A stretch of 64,000 nucleotides of DNA from Impatiens glandulifera (Eukaryota; Streptophyta; Magnoliopsida; Ericales; Balsaminaceae), in NCBI RefSeq assembly GCF_907164915.1, contig NW_025919206.1, positions 1 to 64,000 on the forward strand, read 5' to 3'. Position numbers and translations under genes: made by a program. Positions 32,175 to 44,851 of the stretch are shown one piece after another. The notes under the pieces were generated by a model that was not told the origin of the DNA, ran no database searches, and worked only from the letters and a program-made list of their open reading frames with translations. The stretch's first letter is position 1. The number at the start of each line of letters is the position of its first letter.

Positions 32175-33314
32175 TGTTAGATAAAATTAGACCGGTTAAA
32201 TAGAACTTAACAAAAACAAACTTCCTATGCAGGAACAATTAAAGAATCAAATCGGTCAAGTCACTCAATCGGTCGAGTCACTCAACCGGTCAAGCAACTC
32301 AACCGGCCAAGAACCTAACCGATCAAGAAGATAAGACCGGTCAGATAAGAAGGCCAAATCATTGGACAATCTAAAGATATGAAAAAACGGAAGCCATCCG
32401 GTTAACATAAACAACCGACCAGTACAAATGGATACTTCGAGTATCTATTGAGGATGATACCGAAGGAACAGACTTTAGTATTGCCATATTCATACAAGTC
32501 TGAAGACAATCTGCAGGCTGCAGAAGATCGTCCGACAAGATCTTTCCGCTCCAGGATAAATCAGAGGCGCAATCCTCCAGGTGCAGGCAATTGTCCAACC
32601 GACAGTTTCCATACTAAGTAAAAGACAAACCTAGCCGGTTTGACCTATACACTGGAAGTCTAGACCGCCAGGTCTGAATCACTGAACCTCTGCTCAACCA
32701 ATCAGATTCAAGGAAATGAAATGGGACCATTGGCACATTTCACCTATAAAAGAAGGAGCTCAAGAGGAGTAAATGCGGTTACCAGTCCTACCAACTACAA
32801 GCTCTAAGATTTTTTGCAAGTTCATCTCTCTACAAGACTTAGAGCTTAAGTGTTTATTTGAAGTGTGATTACAATTTCGGTTAAAATTGTACGGGTGTTA
32901 TCGAGCAGAAAATAAGTCTCGATCGGATTGTGTTTGTGTATTCACTAGTGAATATCCTTTTGGCAGTTTCGAGAGGAAGGGGTGACGTAGGAGCTTTATC
33001 TCCGAACATCCATAAAAACCTGTCTTGTTATTTACTCTTTGCCTGCCTTATACTATAACCAATTCGTACCACTCTAACCGACCCACTATACTCCAAACCG
33101 ACCCTATCTAAATCTGGTTCTGTCCATCTAGTGTACGTGCTGCTTCAACCTGAAACAAACCACTTACGCACATGAACTTCGTTCAAGGGTTTGTGACAGT
33201 TTGTGTAGTATTGAAACCCCGGTGTTAATCTCTAACCGGATTAATAACCACCATTTGAGTGAAAGTACTAAAACGGCGGACCCCGGTCCCCTAGACGCGA
33301 TCTAGATCCTATCA
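32175..33314 (+). repeat. E4 5' LTR
   Basis: 1,140 bp, TGTTAG...CTATCA (the terminal CTAACA of the 3' LTR has mutated here). TATAAAAGA at 32745-32753. Confidence 0.93.
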
Positions 33315-33316
33315 AT

Positions 33317-33328
33317 TGGTATTAGAGC
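33317..33328 (+). other. Primer-binding site (E4, one mismatch)
   Basis: TGGTATTAGAGC, the initiator-Met tRNA site with one C-to-T change relative to E1 and E3. Confidence 0.85.
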
Positions 33329-33353
33329 AGTTAGTTTCAATACTCAAGCAAGC

Positions 33354-35129
33354 ATGTCTTTAGATCGGCCCCCAATGATAGAAGGTGACTACTTTGCCAA
33401 CTAGAAGGCATGCATGTACCTGCATTTAATCACCATGGATGACGAGATGCAGTTCATCCTGACTGAAGGACCGGTAAAGATTGATAAAGACAGAAAAGAC
33501 TGGACAGCTGAAGATAGGACAAGAAACAATCTGGACAACCATGCCAGAAACCGCATCACTAACGGTTTGGACAGGAACACGTTCTGTAAGGTCAGAGATT
33601 ACAAAACCACAAAGGAAACATGGGAAGTGGTGATTCAAATTCATGAGGGAAATGAAAGAACCAAGGAAAACAAGATAATGGTGGCCACCCAGAAGTTCGA
33701 AAACATTAAGATGAAACCGGGAGAAACAATGAGGGAGTACAGTGAACGGTTCACAGATGTGATAGATGAGCTATCAACTCTTGGAAAGAAGTATGACAAC
33801 AAGGAAATCATCATGAAAGCGCTAAGCTCTCTTCCAAGTGCATGGGATATAAAAACAATGGTGATGAGGGAATCAAACTGTCTAAGCAAGATGAAGTTAC
33901 ACGATGTGTTCGAAGATCTTAATGCATATGAGTTTGAAATGAGATATAGGATTGAGGATGAAGTTTCTGCCTCAACTTCCACAAAAGCATTGGTAACATC
34001 CATAGAACTGGTTGCTCCTGCACCGATCATAACCGCTAAACAATTCACTGAGGATGCCATGGCAATGCTTGCACAGAAATTTGGCAAATTAATGAAGAGA
34101 AGCCAACCGAAAAACAACAACAACTATAACTACAGTGATAAATCTAACGTTAGATGTTATAATTGCAATTGTTTGGGACATTTCAGATGGGAATGCAGAA
34201 AACCAAGGCGGGATAATCGGAAACCGAACGATCAGAACCACCGAAATAACTACCCACAAACCGGTGAAGGAAGTGAAGTTCATAAAGCACTGATAGCCGA
34301 TGATGGAGGAAGCCTATGGGCACACAGTGACAGCGATGATGAACTCACATTTCTCATGGCAAACGAGGAACATGTATTTGACTCTCCTTGTGAAGAATTT
34401 ACTAAAGATGAGTTATTTAATGCGCTAAATGATATGGTAGTAGAGTATAAGAACATATTAATACTAATACCAACCAAACTCAACTTTAGAACCGACTTCA
34501 TAGCACATACCTTGACCGAACCAAGAATCATACAACCTGATAAAATCCCGGAAACCGAGGCAGCACCTGAACTATCCTCTGAGACCGAACAGCTCAAAGA
34601 GTCAGTTCAAGAGTTGACCGAGGAGGAAGATGCCCGAACCCAATATCGAATAGCCGCATGGAAAAGATCCAGTGAAATGGTAAACAGAATGTGTAGTTAT
34701 AATAGACATCCCAAGTGCATGTTTGGTCTTGGATACAAAAACAACAGATCCAACAACCGGAACCACTTCGACAAAACGAGGCTCACAAAGGATAATCTTC
34801 CCTTTGTAAGCTTTGTCAAGAGTTCCTTAACCGACGAATAGGAATTAAGTGCCTCATACCTGGAAGAAGAACTAATCTATGTAGGTCCAACTAATTCCGA
34901 AAAATGGCTTCACCTAGAGAAAAGGAAAACCAACCGGTCCAAAGGTAGGCAAGCCAATCCACGACCGCATAGGATAAACCAAAAACCACCTCCGAGTAAG
35001 GCCCTCTTAGGGAAGTAGAAATACTCCAAACCGAGTGCAAGAAAACTAGGTAAAACCATAACCGGGAAAGTCGTCCGACTTATTAAAGTGTGGATACCTA
35101 AGGGACTAATCGCCTGTGGACCCAAGTAA
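33354..35129 (+). pseudogene. gag: E4 gag (three stops, frame intact)
   Basis: 591 codons in one frame from ATG 33354 to TAA 35127-35129. It is closely similar to E1 gag and shows what that gene looked like before its frameshift. Zinc knuckle CYNCNCLGHFRWEC at residues 268-281; C-terminal RHPKCMFGLGY, NLPFVSFVKSS and VWIPKGLIACGPK. Stops: TAG 33402 (Trp in E1), TAG 34839 and TAG 35016. The last 20 nt overlap pol. Confidence 0.88.
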
Positions 35130-38100
35130 ATATGAGTACCAAATAGTTGTAAATATGTACATTTTACAGGTTATGAAGAAACGGCTAGGAAACTCTGAAT
35201 GGTACCTAGATAGCGGTTGTTTCAGACACATGACTAGAAACAAAAACTTCCTAACCGACATCAGAATAGAAGTCGATGCAATGATTGTCTTCGGTGATAA
35301 CTCAAGAGGTAGAACTGTGGGCAAGGGTAAGATTGTCCATGGTAATTTAACAATTGATAATGTACTTTTAGTTGAAAATCTACACTTTAACTTGTTGAGC
35401 ATTAGTCAAATATGTGATGCTAGATACACTATAGAATTTATGAAACATGCATGCTTAGTTAAAAACTCCCAGGGTAACATACTACTAACCGAAAATAGGC
35501 TAGGAAATATATACAAGGTAGACTGGAAAACTGAAGTAGAACATCCAGTTTGTATGGTCGCTAAAACCGATCAAACCTGGCTATGGCATAAACGGCTAAA
35601 TCATCTAAACCTGAAAACTTTAAACTATATTCGCGGTAAAAAGCTAGTTGAAGGAATTCCTGATATAGTATTTAATAAGGATAAGGTTCGTTCAGCATGT
35701 CAAATGAGTAAACAAACTAAGTCAACCTTTAAGAGTAAAGGACACATTCAGTCTAACCGATGCTTAGATCTCCTTCACATGGACCTATTTGGACCGATTA
35801 GGGTCGTCAGCCTAGGTGGTATGCTATGCACTATGGTAGTTATTGATGATTATTCTAGATATACATGGGTAATATTTTTGGCATCCAAACGTAAAACCGC
35901 ATCAAATTTAATTACATTGCTTAAACGCATGCAAAATGAAAAATCAACACGCATAAACAGCATTAGGAGTGATAGAGGAACCGAATTTAGAAATAGTACA
36001 TTAAATGCATTTCTTGATGAATCTGGTATTAGACACGAGTTGTCTAGTGCTAGGACTCCTCAACAGAATGGCCTGGCCAAGAGAAGAAACCGAACTCTCA
36101 AGGAAGCCGCAAGGTCCATGATAGCCGATTCGGGCGTTGCCCAGAAATTCTGGGCTGAGGTTATTAATACTGCATGTCACACACAAAACCGGTCTTTGAT
36201 CAACAAGTTTCACAACAAAACACCGTATGAAGTATACATTGATAGGATTCCTAACCTTAGGTATCTTAAAATTTTCGGTTGTAAATGCTACATTCACATA
36301 AATGGCAAAACCTACCTATCTCCTTTTGATGCAAAATCCGATATTGGGATCATGCTTGGTTACTCAGCAGTGAGTAAAGCATATAGAGTGTATAACAATA
36401 GAACTTTAACCGTGGAGGAATCTCTTCATATCGTGTTTGATGAATCGGTTGAAAGTAACATTGCATCATCCTTTGATCTACACAACAGACTGGAAAACAA
36501 CAATATCCATTCTGATAGTGAAGATGAGGTTCCGGTTTTCAGACGGTTTGTCCATGACCAAATTGGTAATGTTGAAACCCAACCGGATCAAGTTGTCACA
36601 CAGTAGGAAGCTGACACCTCGGTTCAAACTGAGGAAATCGGTCGGTTTGACACTTTTGTTCAGCCTACCGATATGTCTAACCTTGATCAAGTAAACGGTG
36701 ATTTGGTAGACATTGCTGAACCGAATCTCAAAAGGAACACAAATTATCCTACTAAGCTAATTATATGTGACCCTTCAAAACCTGTTCGAACTAGGCGACA
36801 AATTCTTGAGGAATACTTTAATTCCGCTTTCATATCCCAGATTGAGCCGAAAAAGGTGGATGAAGCATTATCATATCCGGATTGGATCTTGGGAATGCAA
36901 GAAGAGTTAAACCAGTTTGAGAGTAATAAGGTCTGGTACCTAGTCCCTAGACCGAAAGATCAACCGGTCATAGGCACAAGATGTGTATTCAGAAACAAAC
37001 TCAATGAAGACGGTTTGGTCACGAGGAACAAAGCCAGATTAGTGGCACAAGGATACAAACAGGAAGAGGGCATTGATTTTGAAGAATCATTTGCCCCTGT
37101 AGCTCGAATTGAAGCTATTAGGATTTTTCTAGCTTTTGCTGCATTCAAAAACTTTAAGGTTTTTCAAATGGATGTTATAAGTTCATTTTTAAATGGTGAC
37201 CTACGTGAGGAATTATATGTTGAACAACCACCCAGTTTTAAGAGTGTTGACCTGCCCAATCATGTATACCGCTTAAACAAAGCACTATACGATTTAAAGC
37301 AAGCTCCCAGAGCCTGGTATGATACACTAACTGCATTTCTGTTGAAACATGATTTCACCATAGGTTCGGTGGACAAAACACTATTTAAATTTGAGAAAAA
37401 GGAACACATCCTTCTTGTTCAAATATATGTAGATGATATCATCTTCGGTTCGACCGATCCTAAGCTATGTGATAAATTCTCAACCTTGATGACTAACAAA
37501 TTTGAAATGAGTATGATGGGAGAGTTAAGTTTCTTCTTAGGTCTTCAGGTTAAGCAACTCGAAGAAGGAACTTTCATAAGTCAACCCAAATACACAAAAG
37601 AACTTCTAAAGAAATTTGGGATAGATACATGCTCCTCAGCCGCTACTCCAATGAGCTCATCGGTCAAATTGGATAAGGATGATGATGGTCAGGCAGTAGA
37701 CCTGACAGCTTACAGAGGAATCATCGGCTCTCTCTTATACCTAACAACAAGTAGACCGGACATACTATTTGCGGTCGGTGTGTGTGGGAGATTCCAAGCT
37801 AATCCAAAACAATCTCACTACACAGCCGCAAAACGAATCTTGAAATATCTAAGACAAAGTCATTCTGTGGTATCCAAAGGACTCATCTTTCAATCTCACA
37901 AGCTACTCAGATGTTGACTATGCAGGTTGTAAAGTGGACAGAAAAAGTACCAGCGGAACACGCCAATTTCTAGGCGATCGGCTTGTTTCATGGCACAGCA
38001 AGAAACAGACATCGGTTGCCACGTCAACCGTAGAAGCTGAATATCTGGCAACCAGAAATTGCTGTTCATAACTCCTGTGGATCCAACAACAACTAAAGGA

Positions 38101-38383
38101 TTTCGTTATCACAGCCGAAGAGTCTCCGATATTATGTGATAACACAAGTGCTATAGCAATCACATACAATCCGGTCCTACACTCTAGAACCAAGCACATC
38201 GACATAAGGCATCACTTCATCCAGGAACAAGTCATGTTGAAGCATATCCGGTTGGAATACGTATCAACAGAACAACAAGTGGCCGATATCTTCACAAAGC
38301 CCCTGCAAGAAACTAAGTTTTCTCATTTCAGAAACATACTCGGTTTAACTGATCTTAGTCAGCTCATCTGTTCACATGCCTAA
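35110..38383 (+). pseudogene. pol: E4 pol (one stop, one frameshift)
   Basis: Same plan as E1 pol. Protease WYLDSG near 35203 is intact. Integrase: [11 protein letters not shown] and ACQM of the zinc finger, [31 protein letters not shown] has YVDD at 37426-37437; FQMDVISSF has lost the usual Lys. RNase H has DYAGCKVDRKSTSGT and QVADIFTKPL, ending at the TAA at 38381. A TAG at 36604-36606 replaces a Gln codon, and a small deletion near 37850 shifts the frame between RT and RNase H. A TAA near 38068 interrupts RNase H. Confidence 0.9.
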
Positions 38384-38829
38384 AAGGGAAATCGGTTCGA
38401 ACAAACAAAACCGGTAGTTCTTCCTAAATTGTCGGATTCCGAATTCACCAAGGTATCTATTGAAGAACCGCTTTGTCTATCGGTTATAGTAAACCGACCG
38501 GTTAGTTAGTGCATGCACCAATTAACCGCATCGGAACGAATGACTGAAAACCAACCGGTTTGGAAATAGTCTACTTCGGATTATTTGGCCTCCGAACAAA
38601 AATGGAACAACTTTCTATGTTTAAATGCCTCTGTTCTGAAAAGTTACATTTTCAAAGCAAAATGGTCATACCTCAAAAGACGTGAAGATATGATATCTTT
38701 CACCGTCCAGGCCTATGACTCACATCCTAGGTTGTAGACATGCTTATTTCATGCAAATATGTTATATCCTCTGGTTAATACACCTTATTACCTGCTACAC
38801 ACTGGATAATACTATCATCCCGTCACTAA

Positions 38830-38837
38830 TATATAAG
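38830..38837 (+). promoter_or_regulatory. TATA box of ORF A (E4)
   Basis: TATATAAG, 66 bp before the ORF A ATG, at the place homologous to the E1 box. The leader ends 'tcctctcactaagacaaa' before the ATG, nearly as in E1. Confidence 0.65.
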
Positions 38838-38895
38838 TTAGGCAAACATCAGACAAAATAATCACAAGCTCCAACTATCCTCTCACTAAGACAAA

Positions 38896-39639
38896 ATGTC
38901 TCAGTTTCCAAACATCCTTCAAGTGGATTTCGATTCAGCTCAAGGTACAGAGCACTATGAAGTCTTCAAGATGATTAAGTTACTTGAAGACACCGGTCTA
39001 GAATACTTTCTAGATGTCGAACATGTCATCTTTCCCGAAACCGTCCTGGAATTTTTCTACAACGCCAGGGTTTTCTGAGGTACACCTCACTTCGACACCC
39101 ACATTCAGTCCAAGGTCGGAGGAACCGTGTTTGATTTCATAGAAAGTGACTTTGCCAGATGCTTCAATCTTCCGAAGCAAGGGCTAACCGACCTAAACGT
39201 TCCGGCTGAACTAAAGGCCGAAATTTCCTTAAGCTTCTGTCGGTCAAACCATCCGGTCAATGACCATGGTGCTAGGTCATCACTAAGGGCTGAATACCAG
39301 CTACTCAATGACATCATCGGTCGAGGCATCCTAGGTAAGGATGTGACCAACACCTACTGTGCTACAGTTTTTAACATGATGGCGGCCATTACAACGAATA
39401 CGCCAGTTAACTGGTCCAGGGTGTTGTTCGATGTCCTGATCTGGATGATCGGCATTCGCCAAACCGACCTCATCCCCCAGGTCAGCTGCCTACTCATGGA
39501 ACTCGGTGTTCCACTCTGTCCGGGTGAAGGGTTAAATCAGGCCCAGGTCATAACCAAGGAGGTTGCCGATTTGTTCTATGAACGGTTCAAGAAGGCCTGG
39601 AAGAGGAAGAACCGACACCTCAACTCCTCCGACAATTAA
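38896..39639 (+). pseudogene. E4 ORF A (one stop)
   Basis: 247 codons in one frame. It starts MSQFPNILQVDFDS exactly like E1 and keeps LEFFYNARVF, FNLPKQGLTDLN, EYQLLNDIIGR, FNMMAAITTNTPVNWSRVLFDVL, LIPQVSCLL and GEGLNQAQVITKE. A TGA at 39076-39078 stands where the inserted-block copy has CGA (Arg), a single C-to-T change. Otherwise unbroken. Function as for E1 ORF A, unknown. Confidence 0.83.
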
Positions 39640-39651
39640 GTCATTACTTCC

Positions 39652-39686
39652 TACAACCGGTAATTTTGCTGTACGCACCGGTTGTA
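39652..39686 (+). ncRNA. Conserved stem-loop after ORF A (E4)
   Basis: TACAACCGGT pairs perfectly with ACCGGTTGTA across a 15 nt loop (AATTTTGCTGTACGC), 12 bases after the stop codon. Compared with E1 the third stem pair has changed on both sides (CCCGGT/ACCGGG to AACCGGT/ACCGGTT), so pairing is kept. Confidence 0.65.
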
Positions 39687-39981
39687 TTATTATCCCACTC
39701 CATCATTTCGGTTTAGTCTATGCTCTTTTCCGCTTTAACTATGTCTCTTTCGGTTTCGTGTATTTCTCTTTCATTAATGAAAAGTAACTTTCAACTTCCA
39801 ACTACATGGGAAATTACACAAACTTAGTTACTTTCTAACTAGATTCGCCACCTCGAGCTCCGCAACCGGTCAAAAGTAACTCCTTCTCAATGAGTTTTGG
39901 AAACATAAATATTCCCTTCATAAATAAGACAAAACTGAATTTCAGCATTAAATGTCCCTATTTTCCCTCCAATCTTAACCC

Positions 39982-39990
39982 TATATAAGG
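39982..39990 (+). promoter_or_regulatory. TATA box of ORF B (E4)
   Basis: TATATAAGG, 81 bp before the ORF B ATG, with TTTTCCCTCC close upstream as in E1. Confidence 0.65.
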
Positions 39991-40070
39991 AACCTCCCCT
40001 TGACAATCCAACATACCTCAAACAAATCAGAATTTCTTAAACTCTCTCTCTCTTAGCAAAACTTGAAAGT

Positions 40071-40783
40071 ATGTCGAGCCGCACACTAAGAAACTATTTG
40101 TGCATTGATTTCGACTCAGTCCTTCAACATGATTATCTGGAAACGAAGGAACTTATGTTTGAATCTCTAATCGACACCGGCCTTCGTGACTTTCTCGAAG
40201 AATCTGGACCTATTCTTCTTCTTCCAGAAGTACTGGAATTCTTCAACAATGCATCAATGAGTGGCAATCTCATTGTCTCCGTGGTGAGAAGGCGCACCGT
40301 TTTTTCTGAACGAAAGCGCATTTGCTCAAATGTTTAATCTGCCCACTGAAGGGTTTTCCGATTTCCCATCCCGGGTGGGCAGATTAGCAACTGACTATTC
40401 GGAACTGTTCTCCGGAACTAAGGTACCGGTGGAGACCCATGGTCTGAAAACCCACATTGCCCACCACATCCAACTCCTTCACGAGATTGTCAACCGATCC
40501 ATCATTTGCCAATCTCCGAACCAACACTACTCTAAGAGAGTCTTCGACATGATGACCTACATTGTCAGCAACACCCCCATAAATTGATCATCGGTCATCT
40601 TCAATATCCTGAGGACTATGGTCGAGACAAAGAAAGGTCTCGGCTACGCCCCTCACATAAGTCGGCTCCTTCTTGCACATAGTCCAGACTTTGGACCGGG
40701 TACACCGGCCTGCCCATCAAATATTCTCAATGAGGAAGGGTGGAAGACAAGCTCTCTAGAGTCATTATTAAATAAGTTATAAT
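40071..40783 (+). pseudogene. E4 ORF B (frameshift, one stop)
   Basis: Begins MSSRTLRNYLCIDFDS and continues GLRDFLEESGPIL, EFFNNASMSGNLIVSV. An indel near 40310 shifts the frame, after which FNLPTEGFSDFPSRVG, LLHEIVNRSIICQSPN and FDMMTYIVSNTPIN follow. TGA at 40585 replaces the Trp of the conserved NW. A second indel near 40735 disturbs the tail, so the end is approximate. Same domain as E1 ORF B. Confidence 0.78.
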
Positions 40784-40858
40784 TCTGTATCTTGTGTATT
40801 CTAAACCGATCAATGTATAGGTCTCTATCATGTTATGTTCCTGTTCATTAAATGATTA

Positions 40859-42078
40859 TGTTAGGATCTAGGTCGCGGCTGGGGGACCGGGGTTGGCCGG
40901 TTTGTGCGTTTTACTCAAAGGGTGGTAATTAATCCGGTTAGAGATTAATACCGGGGTTTCAATACTACACAAACTGTCACAAACCCTTGAACAGAGTTCA
41001 AGTGCGGAAGTGGTTTGTTTCATGTTGAAGCAGCACACACACAAGATAGGCAGAACCAGATTTGAATAAGACAGATTTGGAGATTGCTGGGTCGGTTTTG
41101 CAGCTTGGTAATTTGGTTTAGATGATGTTGAGTCGGTTGGAGCGGTATTAGTGGGTTAGTGCAGATCAGTCAGAAAGTAAAGCAGACGGAAAGTAAATAA
41201 CAAGACAGGTTTTTTATGGATGTTCGGAGATGAAACTCCTACGTCACCCCTTCCTCTCGAAACCGCGAGAAGGATATTCACTAAGGAATACAAACACAAT
41301 CCGATCGAGACTTATTTCCTGCTCGATAGCACCCGTACAATTTTAACCGAAATTGTAAATACACTTCAAATAAGTGCTTAAGCTTTCTAGAGATGGAGCA
41401 CAGTTTTTTTGACTTAGGCTGTTAAAATTCAGAACTTGTAACCCGTATTTATTCCTCTTCAGCTCCTTCTTTTATAGGTGAAATGTGTCAACGGTCACAT
41501 TTCATATCCTTGAATCTGATTGGTTGAGCAGAGGTTCATTGATTCAGACCTGGCGGTCTAGTCTTCAGACCTGGCGGTCTAGTCTTCCAGTGTGTAGGTC
41601 AATCCGGCTAGGTTTGTCTTTTACTCAATATGGCAACTGTCGGTTGGACAGTTGTCTATACCTGGAAGATTGCCTTTCTGATTTATCCTGAAGTGGAAAG
41701 ATCTTGTAAGACGGTCTTCTGCAGCCTGCAGACTTTCCTCAGATTTGTATGAATATGGCAATACTCAGTCTGTTCCTTCGGTATCATTCTCAACAGATAC
41801 CCGAAGTGTCTTTTTATGCTGGTCGGTTATTTATGTTAACCAGATGACTTCCGGTTTTTCCATGGCTTCTGATTGACCGACTGTTTAATTGATTCTGGCC
41901 TTCTGATTTGACCGATCTTGTCTTTCTTGTTCGGTCATGTTTTTGGTCAGTTTTATTGCTTGACCGGTTGAGTTTCTTAACCGGTTGAGTTCTTTGACCG
42001 GTTCGTTTCTTTGCCTGTTCCTGCACAAGGGATTTGTTTTTGTTAAGTTTTATTTAACCGATCTAATTTTATCTAACA
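40859..42078 (-). repeat. Solo LTR, reverse orientation, inside E4
   Basis: 1,220 bp, complement of an LTR of the E4 type: starts TGTTAGGATC and ends ATCTAACA on the plus strand. GATTA lies directly on both sides (40854-40858 and 42079-42083), which is a target duplication, so this is a solo LTR left by recombination of a full element. It lies between ORF B and the original ORF C of E4. It contains a 21 bp internal duplication ('ttcagacctggcggtctagtc') near 41545-41590. Confidence 0.88.
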
Positions 42079-42092
42079 GATTATCTAAATTT

Positions 42093-43156
42093 TATTCTTA
42101 CCATCCAAACGTGAAACCACATCAAATTTGATCACACTACTTAAACGTTTGCAAAATGAAAAATCAACACGCATTAATAGAATTAAAAGTGATAGAGAAA
42201 CTGAATTTACAAATAATACTCTAAATGCATTTCTTGATGAATCCGGTATTAGAGACGAGTTGTTTAGTGCTAGGACTCCTCAACAAAACCGCCTGGCCGA
42301 GAGAAGAAACCGAACTCTCAAGGAAGCCGCACGGTCCATGATAGTCAATTCGGGCATTGCCTAGAAATTCTGGGCTGAGTCTATCAACACCGCATGTCAT
42401 ACACAAAATCGGTCTCTGATTAACAAGTTTCACAACAAAATCGGTCTCTGACGGTCAATCATTAGACCTGACAACTTACAAGGAATCATCGGTTCTCTCT
42501 TATACCTGACAGCAAGTAGACCGGATATACTATTTGCGGTCGGTGTGTGTGGAAGATTCCAGGCTAATCCAAAACAGTCTCACTACACAGCCGCAAAGCG
42601 AATCTTGAAATACCTAAAGGGAACTCCTGAAGTCGGTTTGTGGTATCCAAAGAACTCATCTTTCAACCTCACAAGTTACTCAGATGCAGATTATGTAGGT
42701 TGTAAAATTGATAGAAAAAGCACCAACGGAACATGCCAATTCCTAGGTGATCGGCTTGTTTCATGGCACAGCAAGAAACAGACACCTGTTGCCACGTCAA
42801 CCGCAGAAGCTGAATATCTGGCAGCCGGAAGTTGCTGTTCACAACTTCTTTGGATCCAACAACAATTGAAGGATTTCAGTATCATAGCCGAAGAGTCTCC
42901 AATCTTCTGTGATAATACAAGTGTCATAGCAATCACCTACAATCCGGTTCTACACTCTAGAACCAAGCACATCGACATAAGGCATCACTTCATTCGGGAA
43001 CATGTCATGCTGAAGCATATCCGGTTGGAATACGTATCGACAGAACAACAAGTAGCCGATATCTTCACAAAGCCTCTGCAGGAAGCTAAGTTTTCTCAAT
43101 TTAGACTCACACTCGGCTTGACCGATATTAATAAACTTATTTCTAAGAATGTTTAA
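42093..43156 (+). pseudogene. pol: Inserted block: integrase fragment fused to RNase H
   Basis: Integrase core from about 42093 ([46 protein letters not shown], stop at 42361) to about 42436. It then jumps within a few bases to the RT/RNase H end (LLYLTASRPD, YSDADYVGCKIDRKSTNGT, TAEAEYLAAGSCCSQ, QVADIFTKPL) ending at 43156. The RT is missing. A 15 bp direct repeat (aaaatcggtctctga) at 42405-42419 and 42437-42451 marks the deletion joint. Non-functional. Confidence 0.88.
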
Positions 43157-43605
43157 AAAAAAGGGATATCGGTTCGAACAGACAAAACCGGTAGTTCCTC
43201 CTAAATTTTCGGATTCCAAATTCACCAAGGTATCTATGGAAGAACCGCTTTGTCTATCAGTTAGAGTAAACCGACCGGTTACTTAGTGCATGCACCAATT
43301 AACCGCATCGGGACGAATGACTGATAACCGACAGGTTTGGAAATAGTTTATTTCGGATTATTTGGCCTCCAAACCAAAGTGGAATAATTATTTGTGTTTA
43401 AACTTATCTGTTCTGAAAAATTACCTTTTCAAAGTAAAACGGTCATACCTAAAAAGACGTGAAGATATGATATCTTTCACCGTCCAGGCCTATGACCCAC
43501 ATCCTAGGTTGTAGACATGCTTATTTCATGCAAAATGCCTTATCCTATGGTTAATAGACATCACTACCTGTGACACAATGGATAATACTATCATCCCTCC
43601 ACGAA

Positions 43606-43613
43606 TATATAAG
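43606..43613 (+). promoter_or_regulatory. TATA box of ORF A (inserted block)
   Basis: TATATAAG, 67 bp before the ATG at 43673, with the same flanks as the E4 copy. The upstream spacer 43157-43605 corresponds to 38384-38829. Confidence 0.63.
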
Positions 43614-43672
43614 TTAGGCAAACCTTAAACAAAACAATCACAAGCTCTAACTTATTCTCTTACTAAGACAAA

Positions 43673-44416
43673 ATGTCTTAGTTTCCAAACATTCTTCAAG
43701 TGGATTTCGATTCAGCTCAAGGCACTGAGCATTATGAAGTCTTCAAGATGATTAAGTCACTTGAAGACACCGATCTCAAACACTTTCTAGATGACAAACA
43801 CGTCATCTTTCCGGAAACAGTCCTGGAATTTTTCTACAATGCCAGGGTTTTCCGAGGTACTCCTCACTTTGACACCCACATTCAATCCAAGGTGGGAGGG
43901 ACTGTGTTTGACTTCACAGAAAGTGATTTCGCAAGATGCTTCGACCTTTTGAAGAAAGGGCTCACCGACCTAAACGTTCCGGCTGAACTAAAGGCCGAAA
44001 TCGCCTTAAGCTTTGCTCGGTCAGACCGCCCGGTCAATGACCACAGTGCCAGGTCATCGCTAAGAGCTGAGTACCAGCATCTCAATGATGTTATCGGTCG
44101 AGGTATCCTAGGAAAGGATGTGTCAAACACCTACTGCACCGCGGTTTTTAACATGATGTCTGCCATAACCACGGGTACGCCAGTCAACTAGTCAAGGGTG
44201 CTGTTTGATGTCTTAATCTGGATGATCGACATTCGTCAAACCGGCCTCATCCCCCAGATAAGCTGCCTACTTTTGGAACTTGGGGTTCCACTTTGTCCGG
44301 GAGAAGGGTTGAACCAGACACAGGTCATCACCAAAGAGGTCACCGACTCATTCTATGAGCGGTTTGAGAAGGCCTGGAAGAGGAGGAACCGCCACCTCAA
44401 CTCCACCAGCAACTAA
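43673..44416 (+). pseudogene. Inserted block ORF A (two stops)
   Basis: 248 codons in one frame, closely similar to E4 ORF A. TAG at codon 3 (CAG in E1 and E4) and TAG at 44189 in place of the Trp of VNW. Otherwise all motifs are kept: LQVDFDSAQ, LEFFYNARVFRGTPHFDTHIQ, FNMMSAITTGTPVN, LIPQISCLLLELGVP, KAWKRRNRH at the end. Confidence 0.83.
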
Positions 44417-44428
44417 GTCACTCCTTCT

Positions 44429-44463
44429 TACAACCGGTCATTTTGCTGCACGCACCGGTTGTA
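44429..44463 (+). ncRNA. Conserved stem-loop after ORF A (inserted block)
   Basis: TACAACCGGT and ACCGGTTGTA around the loop CATTTTGCTGCACGC, 12 bases after the stop. Same stem as E4; two loop bases differ. Confidence 0.63.
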
Positions 44464-44767
44464 TCAATGTCTAACTCTATCATGATCATCTCGGTTCAGT
44501 CTATGATATTTTCGGCTTTAATTACTTATCTCCGGTTTCTTGTACCCTTTCTATTAATGATAAGTAACTCTCAACTTCCAACTATATGAGTAATTACTAT
44601 CTAACAAGATCAATTACTTTCCAACTAGATTTCTCACCTCGAGCTCCGCAACCGGTCAAAAGTAACTCCTTCCCAAGGAGTTTTGGAAACATAAATATTC
44701 CCTTCATTAATAAGACAAAACTGAATTTCAACATTAAATGCTGATATATTCCCTCCAATTTCGGATC

Positions 44768-44776
44768 TATATAAGG
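44768..44776 (+). promoter_or_regulatory. TATA box of ORF B (inserted block)
   Basis: TATATAAGG, 76 bp before the ATG at 44852. ATTCCCTCC lies upstream and a CT-rich leader downstream. Confidence 0.63.
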
Positions 44777-44851
44777 AACCCCATCTTATCAACTTAACAC
44801 ATCTCAAAGAAAAATTCTTCAACTCTCTCTCTCTTGGCAAAGTTGGCAATC

